A stretch of 64,000 bases of DNA from Heterobilharzia americana (GCA_944470555.2 OX104132.1:3543755-3607754); one strand, 5' to 3'; positions 36,160 through 48,419 are shown, numbered from the stretch's first letter. A program made the numbers and translations. The notes: generated by a model not told the origin, from the letters alone.

Positions 36160-37865
36160 AAATTCTATGCAGTGTAAGCCTACATTGGTAATTTAACATG
36201 GGGAAGCCAGTTTACAGGTATTATCATGTTGATGTGTGTCTAAAAATCTACAAGATTTTACGGGTTCTGAATAGTACAGAGAATATGTCATTATACTTTA
36301 TTAAAAACGTCGGTAGATCCTGCTATTTACAAGGCGAACAAGAAAATATCAATTTCCAGCGTATGCAGTGTTAAAGTTTAGATAAGAATAATTCTTATCC
36401 TCGTACAATGGATTTGACATGACGGGTGCCAGTTTACAAGCGTCGTCAGTCTGATGATTCATGAGCGTTTGCGAAATAGTATGGGTTCCACCATTGAGAA
36501 TAAAAGCACGCCATGTTTGAATTTCGCGTTAGAACCAGCCGACGTTGTTAGTCCATGTGTATAGTTTGTTATTGAGTAATATTACCGTCTATCCCTTAGA
36601 AATTTTCTCCGTTTTTAGCTTTGCTTACCACGAAAGACACACTTATACTATCTGCATTATCGGTAACGTATCCACAGTTATATAACTAAGAAGAGTGTCT
36701 AAGCCAATGCCATTCTAGGTCACTATGTCACTTTTAAACGTAATATAGATTACTTCCACTTGGAATACTCGTTGTGGTGCATGGAAGAAGACGCTGAAAA
36801 GGTTAATCGTTTAGATGGCAGTGGTTATACACTGACTTTGGGTATCTTCTGAGCCCGCGTAAGCAGCATAATTCGAGAAGCGCATCTGACGCATACTAAC
36901 TTTCGTTTGAAAGGGTCACTTGGTTTAGGGTGCTACAAAACATGTAGTGTAGAGCCACTGCAGGTAAGTCGCGTTCCTAGCCACTGGGTAGATTAGTCTC
37001 TGGTATACTCGTTTGTTCAAATATTTGTGCTGTTATAACATTTGGGAAAGTTTAGATGGTTCGTCGCCTGAAGAGTCATGATCAGTAGGTGGGTTAATCG
37101 TGAAGGAGTGGGAGCAGTCCAATGATTGTTGGCGTCAAACAGCAGGTACTATTTCCACTAAATAGTTACGTTCAGATAGGTATTCAGTATCAAATGTCGT
37201 CATGGAGCTGTTGCTGCGACTGGGAAAAGAAAGAAGAAGCACGAACGGATGTGAAAAAGAGAATTAGCACGCTATCCAGTTTGGAGAAAAGAGAGAAGTC
37301 CCAATTCTTCTAGATCTATTCGAACTTTTGTACATTTTCGTGTATGCGTGTGTAGTCAGCCACATGGTTTTTCCATTATAAGGTTCGTAAAATTTTCTAT
37401 ACCTGGGGCGTATCATGGTGGCTTCGAGAGGAAAACGGTGTGCACTAGGTTGGCTTTACGGAAGAGGACTGGTACTCACACTCTTGTACCCAGTCGCAAA
37501 CCCATCAGTGTCGGAGGAGCTCGAGGACCTTAACAACTTTTAGAGGTCCAAGTACTACCACACTGGAAGCAGTGGCTCGATCATGATCATGCATCGATTG
37601 CTCCTTCATGCTTCATATCTGTGGATATATGAATGTCAAGAAATTTATGGATAGCCATGAAGTGAAAGGATTCGTTGAGTAAAGGTTTAGACCGAGGTGG
37701 GGGCATGCAAGTGCGAATACGATGTGACAGTCTACTCCGCAACTTACTGTACTGTATCACAAGGAATCGTGACCTAAGTTTAAGGCTGTTTTTCTATGAG
37801 TACAGTAGACTCAGGAGTGCTTAGACTGTGCGAGGACGTAGGCTTAAAATCAAGACAGCAACATG
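36160..37865. other. No recognised feature
   Basis: Between two CR1-like copies. Only short frames without motifs. Confidence 0.4.
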
Positions 37866-37869
37866 CATG

Positions 37870-39840
37870 AGTGATAATAATAACAGTAATAATAATTTAT
37901 TTCTGAATTTGCAGGAGCCGCTCAAAAAGCCCTAAAATAGGTCAAGGTTGAGATTAAGGGGTCTTAACTAAAGTGGTCAGTCTTCAGTTTCCCACACCTT
38001 CCTTCAAAATTAAGTTCTTCACGACGGCCCAGTACATAGCGGGCAAACTTTCTTTGAATATTCTCAACGTGTTTCTATGCGAATCATACATACCGCTGAA
38101 GATGATTGTGCCATATTCAGGTACCGAGCGGATCACCACTTTGAATGAAAGCAGCCTAGCCCCAGTGACATGTACGTGTTTAGGCAAAAAGCCAACTGAG
38201 CGCCTACGATTGGATACAAAGGACTGGTCATATTGCGTAAACGTTAAGTTCCGAGAACAGTTAATACCTAAACCGCATACTGAGTTATGTGATTGCAGCA
38301 CAGAATCGTCAGGGTGTAAATTGATGTTTGGGCAGGAATCACTGAAACAGAAGATTCTGCATTTAATAGAATTAAGTGGAAGTTGCCGTATTTCACTCAA
38401 AGCGAGCAAATACGTCGGGTTTTCCTAAATTCTATTACAATCCTCACTTTGTGACGAGTGAGGGGAACTATACACAGTTTTTAAGTCACCAGCAAACATC
38501 TAGGGCCTACCATACTTTACTTTGGAAATATCATTCATATAAAGGAGGAAGAGCAAGGGCCTCAAAAGACCACCTTGGACGATGTCACCCAAAATAGCCT
38601 TTAGGGAGGAATGGGTGTGACTGAAATTTAGTATTTGGGTACCATATCTAGGTAATGGGCTCAAGCTTTGGAATTAATCGACTATGAGGTACCTTACCAA
38701 ATGCTTTCTTGAAGTCAAAAATTGGCCAGTTACGAAAAGATCCTCATCTCGCTTGCCGGTGACTTCCTAAAAGTAACCCGGTAAGCGGGTGCTATGTGAA
38801 CGACATTTTAACAAACCATGCTGCTCAGGGGAAAGTAGCTGATGCGCGACCATATAATCAGTAGCTTCTTGTACAACCATCTTCTTCGTAATACGAGGGA
38901 CCACAGAAGCAATAGTTATGGAGCGATGGCTTTGAATATTCGACATCGGGCCAGATTCATACTTGGGAGATATGTATGACAGCTTTCAGCGGCCAGAGCA
39001 GCATGCCTCAGCAAGAAATATTAAAAATGGCATCGTAGGGGTCGACGGTATGTCTTTACCACTCCTTCTTATGAGGGCAGGTGGGATCCCATCGGGTCCA
39101 GCAGTGCATGAGCTCCTTGGTAAAGCAACCGCATCAGCCGTCTTTTTCTGTGTGAAGGAAACATCACTTAGCGAGTTGTGCATTGGAATGAGAAGTTATG
39201 TGTCTATCACACTATCTTCGTGTGTGGAGCAGCTTGCATAATGATCACTAAATAGCTCACAGATCTTAATTGGGCCATAGTAAAGAATGTTCCCATCAAT
39301 GGTCCGGTTACCGGGAATTACTCTGAACAAGTTTGGAGGGGATTTTAGAGTTCTCACTACTGATTGAACCTTGCCTATGTGTGCGTTGCAGCTGGCTTCT
39401 TACCTGATTGCTTTCAGTAGCCTGTTTGATTTGAAGTTCCAATTAGCAATTTTTGATGAGAGAAGGAACGGAAAGTCATTAGATTGACAGGAATTTCCAG
39501 AATGTCTGCGTATGCTGATGCAAACATTTTCTGTGACGGAATTCACTTTCGGCTTTCTGGTTACTGCTGATACCGCCGGAGCAATAAGGTTGCGAATTTC
39601 ATTCATGCAACTATAGAGGATATCTCTTAGTTTGTGGATTGAGCCGCCGGTGAAGTTAGAACACCAGCCCAAGCATCGCGACAAGCACTGCATTTCTTCC
39701 CAGATTTCCCTTTTATATAATCTAAGTACAGTTGTCTTTGATCTGTGAGCTGACGTGGTACAAGGAGACGATTGGAAGTGACCAAGCGTTCACTGTACGG
39801 AAGCAAGGGTCCCACTCTGCAGAGTGTGCATCCTCCCAAG
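37870..39840 (-). mobile_element. CR1-like element, RT part, decayed
   Basis: On the minus strand: a linker with LRDILYSCMNEIRNLI (near 39610), TAGPDGIPPALIRRSGKDIP (39102-39043), RSITIASVVPRITKKMV and HQLLSPEQHGLLKC. The palm reads RPLLFLLYMNDISKV near 38540, with FADD changed to FAGD, so the active site is lost. LPLNSIKCRIFCFS, LGINCSRNLTFTQY and VPEYGTIIFSGM follow (38370-38080). The 3' end carries ATT-type repeats (TTATTATTACTGTTATTATT, 37898-37879). Confidence 0.8.
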
Positions 39841-39859
39841 TTTATGAGACTGCCCGTCT

Positions 39860-40350
39860 ATTTTAAGTGGCCTCCGTATAAGCGACAAACGAAAAATTGA
39901 AGGGGCACAGAGCCACTTTATATTAAGAGCATCAGAAGCTGGCAGCAGCCCACAACATATCTCCAGGGGCAACATGCTGGGACTGGAACCTCTCTGGAAG
40001 AAGTGACTTGGAGTGAATCCTATATTTTACTGCAAACTACTTCGTGAGCAAATATACCCATGTAACCCGGAAAATAAAAGTTGTAACATCTACGCACTGT
40101 TTGTATAATCACAATCTATTAGCTGAAAATGAGTGTTTTGAGACGAAATTGCCAGGTAATTTCTTCCTCAATAAGTTCTCTCATATCTGGAATAGACTTC
40201 CCGGGAAAATAAGCACTGAAGGTTCACTAGCTGTCTTTCGTTCCTCACTTGATAAGCTCCTCACAGATGATGAGTCTATTACTCCTCTAGGCACTGCAAA
40301 TACGTTCTTGGCCAATGAAGACATACTGGGGCCTCTAAACGTGTAAAGTA
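39860..40350 (+). mobile_element. CR1-like C-terminal fragment
   Basis: Plus-strand frames read LGLEPLWK near 39980 and then, in one open stretch to the stop at 40344-40346, LPGNFFLNKFSHIWNRLPGK and STEGSLAVFRSSLDKLLTDD. This is the usual end of CR1-like pol. It starts close to where the minus-strand element begins, so the two diverge. Confidence 0.68.
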
Positions 40351-40354
40351 AAGG

Positions 40355-41555
40355 TATCATAAATCTCAAATGCCTTTCACCTCAGTGCACTCACGAAGGG
40401 TGTTTGATTACTAGTTCATCAATCTGGATTCTCGGGAGAGATAAAAATCGAAGAGTGAGAGGTGCTTGAACTTAGATATTCACCTGGATTAAATGATTAT
40501 ATGGATACTTGCTTACTTCTGAAATCATTGAACTGGGTAATTATTGGTCAATAAAGCCACGAACATAAGAATTGGTGTTAAAATAGACGTTTGTCTGACG
40601 AGACACTGGAGTTTGCAGACGGGTCATTTGCGTCGACCGCTCACAATGCAAGCACCGAATATTGCGACACTGATGCCACTTTCGTGCAGAAAAAAGAATT
40701 GTGAGTTGTAATGATCCAAACTCAGAACGATGTGTATGTATTATGAAGTGATACATTGCTGCTCTTTTCTTAACTTTTAGGCACGTTTTATCATGATAGC
40801 ATTGAATGTCCTCCCTTCCGCACCGTTCAACACCGCTCAAGTCTTTCGGGTTTCTCTACAATTATCAACTTAGTGATGCCTGTAGACCAGCTTCTCTCAT
40901 GTTAAATTCACAATCTGAGAGTAGAATATTTATTCATTTGCTAGAATAGTATCCGTTTAAACTGACTGGTATCCGCATCAAAGACAAACCAAAAACGGAG
41001 GGAGTCCAAAAGTATTTTACACCTAGTTTACTACAATACAATTGCACACAGGGCTACAATTCTAGGTGAAGGGCCTTGGATATAGAACCACTTTGGATGA
41101 GATGGCCCAGAACTGACCCGACACTTCCTCAACCTACTACATAAATTCGCTTCTACAGCCACTGAACAGCTTCAGTTGGAACAAAACAGTTGTTGCGATC
41201 TGTGGAACGACGCACACAGCGTCTCAATGAGCCCAATTAAATCCTGCTCGTGAGCGAATTTCTTCACCGTAAGACTCCCTAAGATTTGGGCCAGATTGCC
41301 TGTCGAAGCGAGGGCCTCGAAATCAGTTTTCGAGTTTAGCCGGCTGGTAATTAAGTTCTCCTCATCGGGCAACTTATCCGGCTTACTGAGTGTGCCATCG
41401 CTACATTTGTTTCGAACTTTTATCCGTAACCTTAAGGAGACGTTTTCCTGGTTAATCGCTCCCTACTTAACGACACAGATACATATCACACTAATAAACA
41501 CACAACCAAGTCTCAAACCAGCCCGAACACGAGGAATAAATTCTTGAGTGTTTAA
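40355..41555. other. No recognised feature
   Basis: Contains open frames at 40541-40840 and 41172-41372 (minus) and 41296-41547 (plus) with no motif I recognise. Confidence 0.4.
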
Positions 41556-41559
41556 CGGA

Positions 41560-42225
41560 GGAAGCTGATGGAACTTATGGCATAGAAAGGAAAGTTAAAG
41601 TATCAAGAAGCATCCACCAAGGTATCCACAGAGAACGACCTAGGGCTGAGCTTTTCTGAAACACCGGACTCTACTGACAATTATGAAGCAATAGCAGCAC
41701 AGGCGAATGCCTTCATGCGCTCCCTAAGATGGCAGCTTGGATTGTTAACCCCAGAATTATTGCTTACGGTATTTAAAACCTTTGTTGGACACCCCTCCAG
41801 GGCCAGATAGAGGAGCTAATATTCTCGAGAAGGTACAGAGAACAGTGACAAGGTCGGCTGTCTGACTGACATGCAAACCATGCGCAACGCCTCGGAGAAC
41901 TCACCTTGCTCACTTTAGGCTATCGAAGGAAACAAGGCGACCTTGTGACAGCCTACAAGATCATTCACCAAATGGACCGCCCAACTAAGCCAACATTACG
42001 CGTCCAAAACTGGCGGTCCCGTGAGAACCCCCCTCACATATCCCGCCACACGGGGAAGGATGCGTGTGGGATTTAACTTCTCCCATAGAGCATGTGCCTT
42101 ATGGAACGCTCAGCCGAAGGAAGTAGACACATGTGCATCAGCCGACTCCTTCAGACGATTACTGGATGAGCATCTGAGTACAAACGGTTTACTAGGAACA
42201 TTTATCAGTGGCAACTGACGAAACA
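41560..42225 (+). mobile_element. CR1-like thumb and C-terminus, a distinct family
   Basis: Frames read ENDLGLSFSETPDSTDNYEA, ANAFMRSLRWQLGLLTPELL and TVFKTFVG (41640-41790). A shifted frame gives LGELTLLTLGYRRKQGDLVT and YKIIHQMDRP (41890-41975), and finally FNFSHRACALWNAQPKEVDT to the stop at 42218. The C-terminal pattern (YRRKQGDL..YKI) differs from the copies at 27-40 kb. Confidence 0.7.
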
Positions 42226-42229
42226 CTCT

Positions 42230-43027
42230 TCCACCCCTGTATTCCCGAACCCTAGAGTCTGCGATAAGACGCATCTCTCCCCCACCTTATTACCAGTGAC
42301 ACTTATCTTTTAATAAGTAGTTTCCACTCCTCTTTTTCCCATTCCCCACTCACCTTTCAGGAATTGTCCTGGTGCGAACTTGACAGACGCAGAAATCAAT
42401 CACTAATTGTTCGAACTCTTTACATACCCACCAATACGAGACTAAAAATAGCACGATAGCGTAGTCTGATGAAACTGTATATTTGCGAGGTCGTGCTAAG
42501 ATGCCATTGCACGACTGACTAACTGGCTAAAGGGTCGAGTACGAGCAGCGCAACTTAACACGATGGCGTGCCAAGTGGCGACGTTGCCTGACCGGGTGCC
42601 TCACCTTAGCGGGTCAAGTTGAACCATGAAGGTCAGCATCAACGTTGAATCTCGTCGAACCCTAGAAGAATTGTGTGACGCTACAAACCTATTTCTAGCC
42701 CTTTTTAAGTAGTGCTTAATACCTACTTGCACGTGCTTACACAAACATAAATTTCAAACGGTTATTTGATTTTATCAGTAGCCCCCCCCCCCCCGCAAAA
42801 CAAACCAAGCTACAATTTTCAAATAAATTACTTTCAAATAGTCGATCACTATTTCTAAAGCTATAAGCCAGAAAAGCCAGACTCCTGAGGTCATCGAAGG
42901 AGCACAATCGAAAAAAGGAACGGGCCTCAAGACCTAGAAACAAGAGCTCAAAAACCACAAGTTTCCCCTATCCGTACTATTGATGTTGGACATGCGGCCA
43001 TTTTAAATTAAACGCTACCAAGTGGTA
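42230..43027 (+). other. Upstream region of HSBP1
   Basis: Region expected to hold the HSBP1 promoter and 5' UTR. It contains a run of 13 C (42782-42794). No TATA box or other element is assigned. Confidence 0.4.
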
Positions 43028-43102
43028 ATGGCTGGTGGGACGGAACCGAATCAGACGGAAGTAAAACAGAATTCTGAAGATATGCAAGACTTGACTGCAT
43101 CT
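43028..43102 (+). CDS. HSBP1: HSBP1 exon 1
   Basis: The first coding exon of heat-shock-factor-binding protein 1, a small coiled-coil protein known to bind the trimerisation region of HSF1 and reduce its activity. It starts at ATG 43028 and encodes 25 residues: MAGGTEPNQTEVKQ then NSEDMQDLTAS. MQDLTAS matches the VQDLTSVV segment at the start of the conserved coil. The donor is GCATCT/GTAATG in phase 0. The whole protein over three exons is 73 residues, against 76 in human. Confidence 0.88.
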
Positions 43103-43134
43103 GTAATGCTATTCCAAAACCTAATGTCCATTAG
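43103..43134 (+). other. HSBP1: HSBP1 intron 1 (32 nt)
   Basis: A 32-nt GT-AG intron (GTAATG ... CATTAG). With this acceptor the heptad spacing of the coil is the same length as in vertebrate HSBP1. The alternative AG at 43140-43141 would shift the frame and meet a stop soon after. Confidence 0.82.
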
Positions 43135-43201
43135 ATTTCAGGAATGCTCAAGAATATACAGGAATCGTTTAACACCATGAGCGAACAGCTGTTAGGAAAG
43201 A
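43135..43201 (+). CDS. HSBP1: HSBP1 exon 2
   Basis: 67-nt exon encoding ISGMLKNIQESFNTMSEQLL GK plus the first base of an Ile codon. It corresponds to VQTLLQQMQDKFQTMSDQII GR in the human protein, with the same length and hydrophobic spacing. Its 3' end has no GT: the sequence after 43201 is ATATCCTTT, the U12-type AT-AC donor. Joining A to TA of the next exon gives Ile, as in the conserved G(R/K)IDD. Confidence 0.88.
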
Positions 43202-45809
43202 ATATCCTTTTTTTAACACACCTCTATATTTGTGCACTTATTTGTGATTTTTAAAAATTAACATTGGGAACAGAATCATACAGGTGCTGTACACTGTGCG
43301 TGCACTAATAGTTGAATGTATCCCTATTCCAGCCAGCATTTACTTCGGGCGCAATTTGTGATTTTCGAGATTTAGCCCGGACCAAGTGCAGTTACCAGAT
43401 TCCGGGTATGTCGTCTAGAATTTGCAGTTTTTCCCACTGACCGTCTCAATTAAACTGATTTCTAATACACAAACATCAGGCAATGAAACATGAACGATAT
43501 ATTACGTTATATTACCAAATAAGGCTTGTTATAACTGTGTATCTTGATCATTCCAAAGATTAGGGTAAACTGCCCACACTTTGTGACCTTCGGCATATTG
43601 CAAATTAGTACGTACTGATTTGAAAGCCATTCGCTGCTTGTTTGAAGCCTCAGGCATAAATGAGTGCCGTTGACTCTCTTTTTACCATAAAATCAGTTAA
43701 AGCGAGACATAATTAAGGTTTTGATTAGGTGTTGGGATAAGAACTCGAGTACTAGAATGATGTTCAGTGTGTTTTTTGGCTGATTTTATTTACTGTTAGG
43801 AGTATGTGCACATACGAAGCCTCGCAAATTATCTGGTAGCGGTACACTCACATGCACACTAGTTCCCTTCGGTCTTATGGACTTTATCAATAATCCAACT
43901 GAAATGCCTATTAACGTTAAAATAAAGCTGGTTGCTCGATTTTATTGAGGTAACCTCTAAAGGGTGGTGGGATTCTATGATCCCGTCAAAGCCTATATGC
44001 CTAATTTGCATGAAATGTTAATTAGAAATGGCGAACTGACTGTCTTATAGGTCCCAGGCCAAAAGCCTCCACGTGGATCTATGCTGACAGCTGTGTAGCT
44101 TTGCAATTGATCTATTCTGTACTCATGCTTGTGGGATTGAGACGATCGCCGTACAATGAACAAATTTTATGGGGATGAAAAGCACCTATTAGTAGTTAGC
44201 TTTGAAACTCCAGTAATGTTTTTTTAGTTATATAAGCAAGAGTGGACTGTCGTATACAATAATTGCAAGTAGAAATGACAAAGCCGAACCTTTAGCTTTA
44301 TTATGCATAGTTCCCTGTAAGAAAAGCAGATGGAGAGTAAAATTCTGACATAACAGGGTTGAGAGTAGTTGGAAATGGTCAAGATGTAGCATAACCGGTT
44401 CTAGCAAAAATCCTTCATAGTCTATTAAAGATGATAGGCCAACTATAAAAGTGGGACTGGCAAGTTTTTATACCTCCGAGATATTTCTCTTGTGAAATTT
44501 AAGATAACTTGCATCTTTATGCATTTGCACTAGGTATTATGTAAAGTTGAATAAGCAAATTATCTATCCAATGTAAGCTTAGGAGATAGTCACTGTGTAT
44601 GTTGTGCAGAAATATGGTGGCAGTAATGAACGCTCGCTGTTTACACAAGAAGGTGATCATTAGAAACAGCTTACCATTTATTCTTTCATACCTAGTTTTT
44701 CTTGTTAATATAATTCTCAGTAGTTTAAAGTTAAACAGAATAAGACAGAAAAATGAATAAACCTTTTTGTTTTAAATAAGTTAAAAATCAAAATTAAATT
44801 ATTAGAGAAGTAAATATAATTCATTTTTGTGCGTATTTCTTGTAAGCGGTGAATTTTCGATATGAAGTTTTTCATTGTTGTACTGAATTTATCTAAAATA
44901 GTCCAAAACGAAAAGAAACAACTATTACTTGTCTAGTATTGGCAATAAGTCACTGTGTAACTCAAAAACTGTATGAAATTTCGTTCACTAGGCAATGAGT
45001 GACATCGTGTAAGAACTGTTAATAATACCTGAAGGTGCTGAAATGATTAGGTTAGGCATTGCTTGTATCCATGGTTGAAGATCAAATATTTGACCACTTG
45101 TCCATTGATTTGGTTTTAAAAAAATATCCTTGGTATGCTCAGTAGACTTGGTGTTATCATGTCTAGGGTAAGAAATATTTTATAAAACCTGTAATTGAAA
45201 AAAATCACATGTATTGTTTAGGTGCCTACTGCGTTTCTCAATCTTCAGGACCGAAGCCAGTTCAGGCGAAATTGAGCCTAGGACTCATCACTTGAAAGCA
45301 CATTGCTTAAGCCGATTCTCCACAAGTTAGGTATTGCTCATTGTTTGACTTACAACCTGGTACTAGTTTGATGAGACATTTACTTCATTGTATCAGTAAA
45401 CAGCAGTGTTGTTAGTAGAGATTCTGATAAGCTTCACCTTTTAGACCAGCTTCCTTTCTATAATGACTCTTACCGACTAATAATTCCTTGGCAGTATATC
45501 ATATGTCATCTCCAGAAATGAACAGTGGTTTCTCAAGGTTAATGACAAGAGGATTGCTTTTGGACTGTAAACAGTATAATGAGTAAGTAAACGGTGGCGA
45601 TCGTCTACATATCAGTATGTGAGTTGACTCATGGTCACAAAAGGTCAACTATTGATCCTATGAGATGGGAAAAGTAGCTAACAAACTTGTTTATAAATAA
45701 AGGCAGTAAATGTGACTAACATACCCAACACTGAAGCTATGATTTAACGAGAGTAATTTTATCACTATAATATTAATATTTTGCTTATTACTCCTTAACT
45801 GATAAATAC
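43202..45809 (+). other. HSBP1: HSBP1 intron 2: candidate U12-type AT-AC intron (2.6 kb)
   Basis: The intron starts ATATCCTTT (43202-43210), identical to the U12-type AT-AC 5' splice site. Near its end lies TCCTTAAC (45792-45799), identical to the core of the U12 branch-point consensus. It ends AC at 45808-45809, about 11 nt after the likely branch A, inside the usual 10-14 nt window. These borders restore LLGKIDDLSKRVDDIEKN without a gap. No GT-AG pair examined near the borders gives that joined protein. No repeats or exons are seen inside. Confidence 0.85.
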
Positions 45810-45889
45810 TAGATGATTTATCGAAGAGAGTGGATGACATTGAAAAGAATATTGGAGACATTGTAGGAGGTCTTGACAAAGGCGAGTAA
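45810..45889 (+). CDS. HSBP1: HSBP1 exon 3
   Basis: Terminal coding exon of HSBP1. It supplies TA to complete Ile and then encodes DDLSKRVDDIEKNIGDIVGG then LDKGE and TAA at 45887-45889. The conserved human counterpart is DDMSSRIDDLEKNIADL. The C-terminal tail is shorter than in vertebrates. An AATAAA polyadenylation signal lies about 180 nt downstream. Confidence 0.9.
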
Positions 45890-46069
45890 TACCACAGTAA
45901 AGTGTGAGCTTTGCTAACTGTAAATGACAGTACGGTTTACATTTCAAATGTATATTTATAATCTTTCCTCCCTGATATGTATACCAATACTGTAATTTAG
46001 AATTGTTGTAATCTAAAGATTAATCGTTTGTGGTAATGTCTTCTTTATAAAGTTGTCAGATCTGACCAC

Positions 46070-46075
46070 AATAAA
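46070..46075 (+). promoter_or_regulatory. HSBP1: Polyadenylation signal AATAAA, probably for HSBP1
   Basis: AATAAA 181 nt after the HSBP1 stop codon on the same strand, in an AT-rich 3' flank. Assigned by position only. Confidence 0.6.
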
Positions 46076-46428
46076 ATTCATTGCTATAGGATCGTAAAGA
46101 GTACACGCAGTAGGTTAGATAACACCACTGTAGTTGATGAGTAACAGTTCTGAAGTCGAACACAAGTTTTTGGAGGTTTCTTTTAATTACTAGCAAGACA
46201 CAGTATGTTTTCAAATTACTCACTAAGTATTGTACGAAAGGGAATGTAAAGTTTCACAATCAATTCATCCTGTTTACAGTTAAAGAGTTCGTAATTAGCA
46301 ACTGTGAAGAGATTTATGCCATTCAATGAGTTAGAGAAATATAGTTAACATCGTAAATGTACAACGAAGGAAGTTGTATTCGAAATAGGGTACAGTACCA
46401 GCCTTATCAATAGTTGTTCACCTTTTCG

Positions 46429-46429
<1 letters not shown>

Positions 46430-46499
<70 letters not shown>
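46430..46499. repeat. (TA)n microsatellite
   Basis: About 34 uninterrupted TA units. It can form a cruciform or slip. It lies in an otherwise featureless AT-rich stretch from 46090 to 47240. Confidence 0.97.
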
Positions 46500-46500
<1 letters not shown>

Positions 46501-47239
46501 CACAAATCTTTTGATTTAAGGACTTCAACATATCAAAGAGAATTATAGTAGGAGAATCTGTATGTTCAACCTAAGGCAGTTGAAACAACCAAGAATCATT
46601 AACATGAGGTAGATTAGTTGGTTCTAAGAATTAATGATGCTGGTTTCCTTCTGTTAAGAAATATGTTGATGAGTATCCAACAGTCAGGTAGGTGGAATAA
46701 CGGAAGCGTTTTGATAGATTAAGTATTCCAAATGAGAGTTTACTAATGCAGAGAAACCCCAAAAAAGAGAGAAGAACAGTTCATGTTACTATTCGAAGTG
46801 TGCGCAACTTTCATAAATTTGACAAAGATGTGTTGATTAATAGTTATATCCTACTTTATTACCAATGCTTAAGTCTACAATAATAGGAAGTGGCTGGTAT
46901 CAGAAGAGGCGTTTAAACAGTTCAACGTAACTCACTAGATGTGATGGTACTTTAGTTCAATGATTGTATACAGTTGTAGATCGCAACTTTTCAGTCGATA
47001 TCATAAATCCAATAAAATTTGTTTTATTCAAATTTCAATCAAGGTGCTGTTATGTTTTGTGAAAAATATTAGAATAATCATACTTTCACTTATTCTAAGA
47101 ACAAATGTGCAAATTCGACGTCCTAATTATTTAAGGGCTATACTAAGTATGCAGAAAGTTAATTGGTATTTACTACGTTGTTATCACCAAATCATTTGAT
47201 TGCATGGTGAAATGATGCTTCAGAAGTGATCTACACCAA

Positions 47240-48060
47240 CTCCTAATTTAAGTATAGAGAGTGAAGTGACTGAATACGTTTGGAGTAAGATCAGCCCGAA
47301 TAGAATGGTTGCTGACATCTCAGACTCGGATACAAAATTGGCGTTTACTAACCTACGTATATGTGATGCTAGCGGCACATCCGACAACATACATAGTGCA
47401 GCAGCCTGACATACGGTTGTGTTTTAGGGCCGTCGAAATTATAATGGGAATCCAGGTTTTCGACTATAGGTATCTTTTTAACGTTGCTCATATTTGGTGA
47501 AATCACTATGTGAAGTGTTGAGGTGAGGTAGAGAGTAGTAGTAGGTGGTAAGAAAGACAAACCAGTTATTAAGACTGTAGATCTTCATCAATATGAAATG
47601 GGTTTGAAGTGTGTGTATACGAGACCATCATCCTCTTCAACGAGCCATTTCAGTCGAAATAAAATTAATTCAGAAGAATGCTAAGAGTCTCAAGACCAAG
47701 GTATGGCGCCAGTCTTTGACTACTGGTCTCAGTCGTGTAGGTAAGCGTAGGCCACTTAGTGAGGATCCTCAAGACAACCAATTCCGAGGCAAGTCACCTG
47801 GATTTCGTGCGACGGTGACTAGACATGCGTTCCAGCCACTTGAGTCGATGAAGATTTACAACTTCCTTAGCTGACTTAGATATTCTGCCTAAAGCTCTAC
47901 ATCTGATTTTTACGAAACACTTTCAGTTTTCATGTTCCACATCCATAGAGTAGAACAGAGCAAATTGTAGCACAGCACTTGACTATTGATAGGCCATCGA
48001 ATATCGCAGCGGTGCCGTAATTGGTGGGAGTCGGTAAAAACCAAATGAATTTTTCTTACC
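47240..48060. mobile_element. Two opposed RTE-like family A fragments
   Basis: 47240-47420 on the plus strand shows the stretch with EVTEYVWSKISPNRMVADIS (compare EVVECVDQFTYLGGRISS and following in other copies). 47690-48060 on the minus strand gives a C-terminal fragment, recognised from its similarity to the segments with LHRLKWLER and LGRISKSAK-like order. Both are full of stops. Confidence 0.5.
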
Positions 48061-48419
48061 AGGGCAGGGAATTCGTTAATCACTGGCTCATCCTAGTCTC
48101 GCCAGCCAGGTCAGTGTGAACCATTGCCTACTTCATGAAAATGTCCATCAGGTTGAGTAGACATCGACTCGACTTCTCATATAAGTAAAGTGGTTGACAT
48201 GCACAACCATTAATCTCCCTATTCTAACGCTAGGCAACAAGACAAAGCAGTCATGGGGCATTTACTTTTCAGTGATGAGAAACAACTAAACTATTTTCAG
48301 GTTGCCGCTAGTCACGGTGTCCGTTGCCTTTTTGATTAATAAAGGATGCACAGTTGTTGTTGTTATGGTACATGTAGTTGCCCGTTGATACACACGGCCG
48401 AATCGCTCGACTTCTCTCT

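Noticed and set aside
40541..40840. A 99-codon minus-strand frame with several Cys and His residues
   Set aside because: The spacing does not match a known zinc finger, and it lies among retroelement debris.
45811..45813. TAG-ending GT-AG version of HSBP1 intron 2 (acceptor CTAG before ATGATT)
   Set aside because: There is no GT donor that fits the phase at the end of exon 2. The AT-AC borders restore the conserved GKIDD sequence exactly.
46430..46499. (TA)n tract as a regulatory element
   Set aside because: A simple microsatellite explains it, and nothing nearby suggests a function.
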